Positions 6,318 through 7,074 of a stretch of 7,074 nucleotides of DNA are shown piece after piece (the stretch's first letter is position 1; each line of letters opens with the position of its first letter). The stretch lies in NCBI GenBank assembly GCA_964347945.1, contig CAYGAW010000027.1:1-7074 (forward strand), read 5' to 3'. The notes under the pieces are model-generated. The model was not told where the DNA came from. It did not search any database and saw nothing but the letters and a program-made list of their open reading frames with translations. Both the position numbers and the translations under genes were made by a program. This stretch comes from CAYGAW01 sp964347945 (lineage in GTDB: Bacteria > Chloroflexota > Anaerolineae > UBA7937 > B3-Chlor).

Positions 6318-6333
6318 TGGCATCACCTCCTTG
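6275..6333. repeat. Inverted repeat pairing the Shine-Dalgarno with an anti-Shine-Dalgarno
   Basis: CAAGGAGGTGA (6275-6285) and its exact complement TCACCTCCTTG (6323-6333) form an 11-bp stem. GCCA (6286-6289) with TGGC (6318-6321) extends it to 15 bp with one bulged A (6322). The loop of about 28 nt contains the palindrome TAGATCTA (6299-6306). In the minus-strand RNA the 5' arm contains the Shine-Dalgarno of the small open frame. The 3' arm lies within its last codons (Ala-His-Leu-Leu-Gly). Confidence 0.85.
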
Positions 6334-6368
6334 TAAAAGAATGGCCATCTCGGGATGAAGTAACATGA

Positions 6369-6397
6369 ATTATCTACCAAGAACCGAATTTTGTCAA
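6369..6397 (-). promoter_or_regulatory. Predicted sigma70-type promoter of the small minus-strand unit
   Basis: On the minus strand TTGACA (6392-6397, perfect) is followed by a 17-bp spacer and GATAAT (6369-6374, five of six). The start site would be near 6362. It is back to back with the plus-strand promoter of the peptidase gene; the two -35 boxes are an inverted repeat separated by 15 bp. Confidence 0.7.
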
Positions 6398-6412
6398 GTT
6401 GGCCAGATACAG

Positions 6413-6441
6413 TTGACACGCTGAACCCGCCAAGGTAGAAT
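6413..6441 (+). promoter_or_regulatory. Predicted sigma70-type promoter of the isoaspartyl peptidase gene
   Basis: TTGACA (6413-6418), a 17-bp spacer and TAGAAT (6436-6441, five of six) form a near-consensus promoter. The start site would be near 6448, giving a leader of about 37 nt to the ATG at 6485. Confidence 0.75.
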
Positions 6442-6484
6442 TTGCCAGCCGCGAGGCCTGACTGATAGTGGCAAGGAGGCAGGA

Positions 6485-7074
6485 ATGAAGGCATCGTTAG
6501 TCGTGCATGGCGGCGCCTGCGAGATCCCGCCAGAGCAGATCGAGGCTCACAGGTTGGGCTGCAAGGCCGCCGTCAAGGCGGGGTGGCAGGTTCTCTCCAC
6601 CGGGGGCCATGCTCTAGACGCCATTGAGGCTGCCATCAGGGTGATGGAGGACGATTCGGCTCTCAATGCAGGCACAGGATCCGTCCTGAACCTGGAAGGA
6701 GAGGTACAGCTGGATGCAGGCCTGATGGAAGGCGCCAATCTCCAGGCGGGAGCAGTGGCTGCTCTTCGCACCATCAAGAACCCCATCACGCTTGCCAGGC
6801 GCGTCTTGGAAAGCGAGTCTGTGTTCCTTGTGGGCGAAGGAGCCGTTTCGTTCGCCAGTGCGGCGGGCATTGAGGAGTGCACCCCTGAGGAGCTCGTAGT
6901 GAATAGAGAGGTGAAGCTCTGGGAGGCGACGCGGACGGATGCCGCCCTCGGTGTCCAGCGAGCTGATACCGTGGGGGCAGTGGCCATTGACCATCGGGGC
7001 AACATCGCGGCGGGAAACTCGACGGGCGGGCGCCCCTTCAAGCCTCCAGGTCGCGTAGGCGACTCTCCTTTGGT
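6485..7074 (+). CDS. Isoaspartyl peptidase/L-asparaginase, Ntn-hydrolase family (5' part; runs off the right edge)
   Basis: The first 196 residues are visible. The family (E. coli IaaA, plant-type asparaginases) cleaves isoaspartyl dipeptides, which arise from damaged proteins, and L-asparagine. The precursor cuts itself into alpha and beta subunits. VVHGGA (6-11), LDAIEAAIRVMEDDSALNAG (44-63), GSVLNLEGEVQLDAG and the central DTVGAVAID (161-169) are all typical. Thr162 would be the new N-terminal nucleophile of the beta chain. STGGRPFKPPGRVGDSPLV follows, matching the substrate-binding region before the window ends. AAGGAGG (6473-6479) lies 5 nt before the ATG. It is monocistronic as far as can be seen, has its own strong promoter and is divergent from the small unit. 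No frameshift or missing catalytic residue appears in the visible part. Confidence 0.95.
   Translation, partial: MKASLVVHGGACEIPPEQIEAHRLGCKAAVKAGWQVLSTGGHALDAIEAAIRVMEDDSALNAGTGSVLNLEGEVQLDAGLMEGANLQAGAVAALRTIKNPITLARRVLESESVFLVGEGAVSFASAAGIEECTPEELVVNREVKLWEATRTDAALGVQRADTVGAVAIDHRGNIAAGNSTGGRPFKPPGRVGDSPL

Larger units (their letters stand above)
6126..6484. other. 359-bp signal-dense region between the radical SAM and isoaspartyl peptidase genes
   Basis: This is the only gap over 300 bp. From left to right it holds the radical SAM promoter (6162-6190), a UUCG-loop terminator acting on the minus strand (6220-6248), a possible 17-codon minus-strand peptide gene (6264-6317) inside a long imperfect palindrome (6275-6333), that unit's minus-strand promoter (6369-6397), and the plus-strand promoter of the peptidase gene (6413-6441). 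Almost all of it is explained by these signals, which is unusual for a spacer. Confidence 0.7.

Noticed and set aside
6264..6494. A 76-codon minus-strand frame that includes the small peptide
   Set aside because: Its start lies inside the coding start of the divergent peptidase gene and it would span both predicted promoters; only the last 17 codons have a good ribosome site.

Overview
The window holds chromosomal genes of a moderately GC-rich, probably strictly anaerobic bacterium. The reasons are the deoxyxylulose-5-phosphate-independent PdxS/PdxT route to vitamin B6, an oxygen-sensitive activase system of the 2-hydroxyacyl-CoA dehydratase type, and a radical SAM protein. The mix would suit Chloroflexota (Dehalococcoidia-like) or a clostridial lineage; this placement is an inference from gene content and protein style, not a phylogenetic result. 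Six CDSs are complete, two are cut by the window edges, and one possible small peptide gene is added.

Layout. (1) 1-1991, minus strand: pdxS then pdxT, 27 bp apart, followed after 126 bp by a metallo-beta-lactamase-fold hydrolase that runs off the left edge. (2) 1992-2198: a divergent promoter region, with a sigma70-type promoter pointing each way. (3) 2199-5159, plus strand: a three-gene operon with overlapping genes (4 bp and 20 bp). Two are DUF2229/HgdB-like proteins that look like diverged paralogs of each other, and the third is a BadF/HgdC-type ATPase with a [4Fe-4S] site and an extra C-terminal cysteine cluster. (4) 5160-5249: a convergent intergenic gap with a perfect 12-bp hairpin. 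(5) 5250-6125, minus strand: a radical SAM protein with a CX4CX2C cluster motif and its own near-consensus promoter. (6) 6126-6484: a 359-bp region packed with signals. (7) 6485 to the right edge, plus strand: an Ntn-hydrolase of the isoaspartyl peptidase/plant-type asparaginase family, truncated just after its nucleophile region.

The known systems are PLP synthesis (PdxT makes ammonia from glutamine, PdxS builds the ring) and an ATP-driven low-potential electron transfer module. In that module the activase would hydrolyse ATP to inject an electron into Fe-S partner proteins encoded just upstream. Here the parts are separate small proteins; related large proteins carry them fused.

The most unusual part is 6220-6397 on the minus strand. 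It reads as a complete miniature transcription unit of about 144 nt: a consensus promoter (TTGACA-N17-GATAAT), an ideal Shine-Dalgarno sequence, an 17-codon open frame, and a UUCG-loop terminator. Its Shine-Dalgarno lies in a perfect 11-bp inverted repeat (15 bp with one bulge) whose other arm falls at the end of the open frame and is identical over 10 nt to the anti-Shine-Dalgarno tail of 16S rRNA. No known family is recognised. It could be a self-occluding peptide gene, a regulatory RNA, or a leader of the downstream radical SAM gene.
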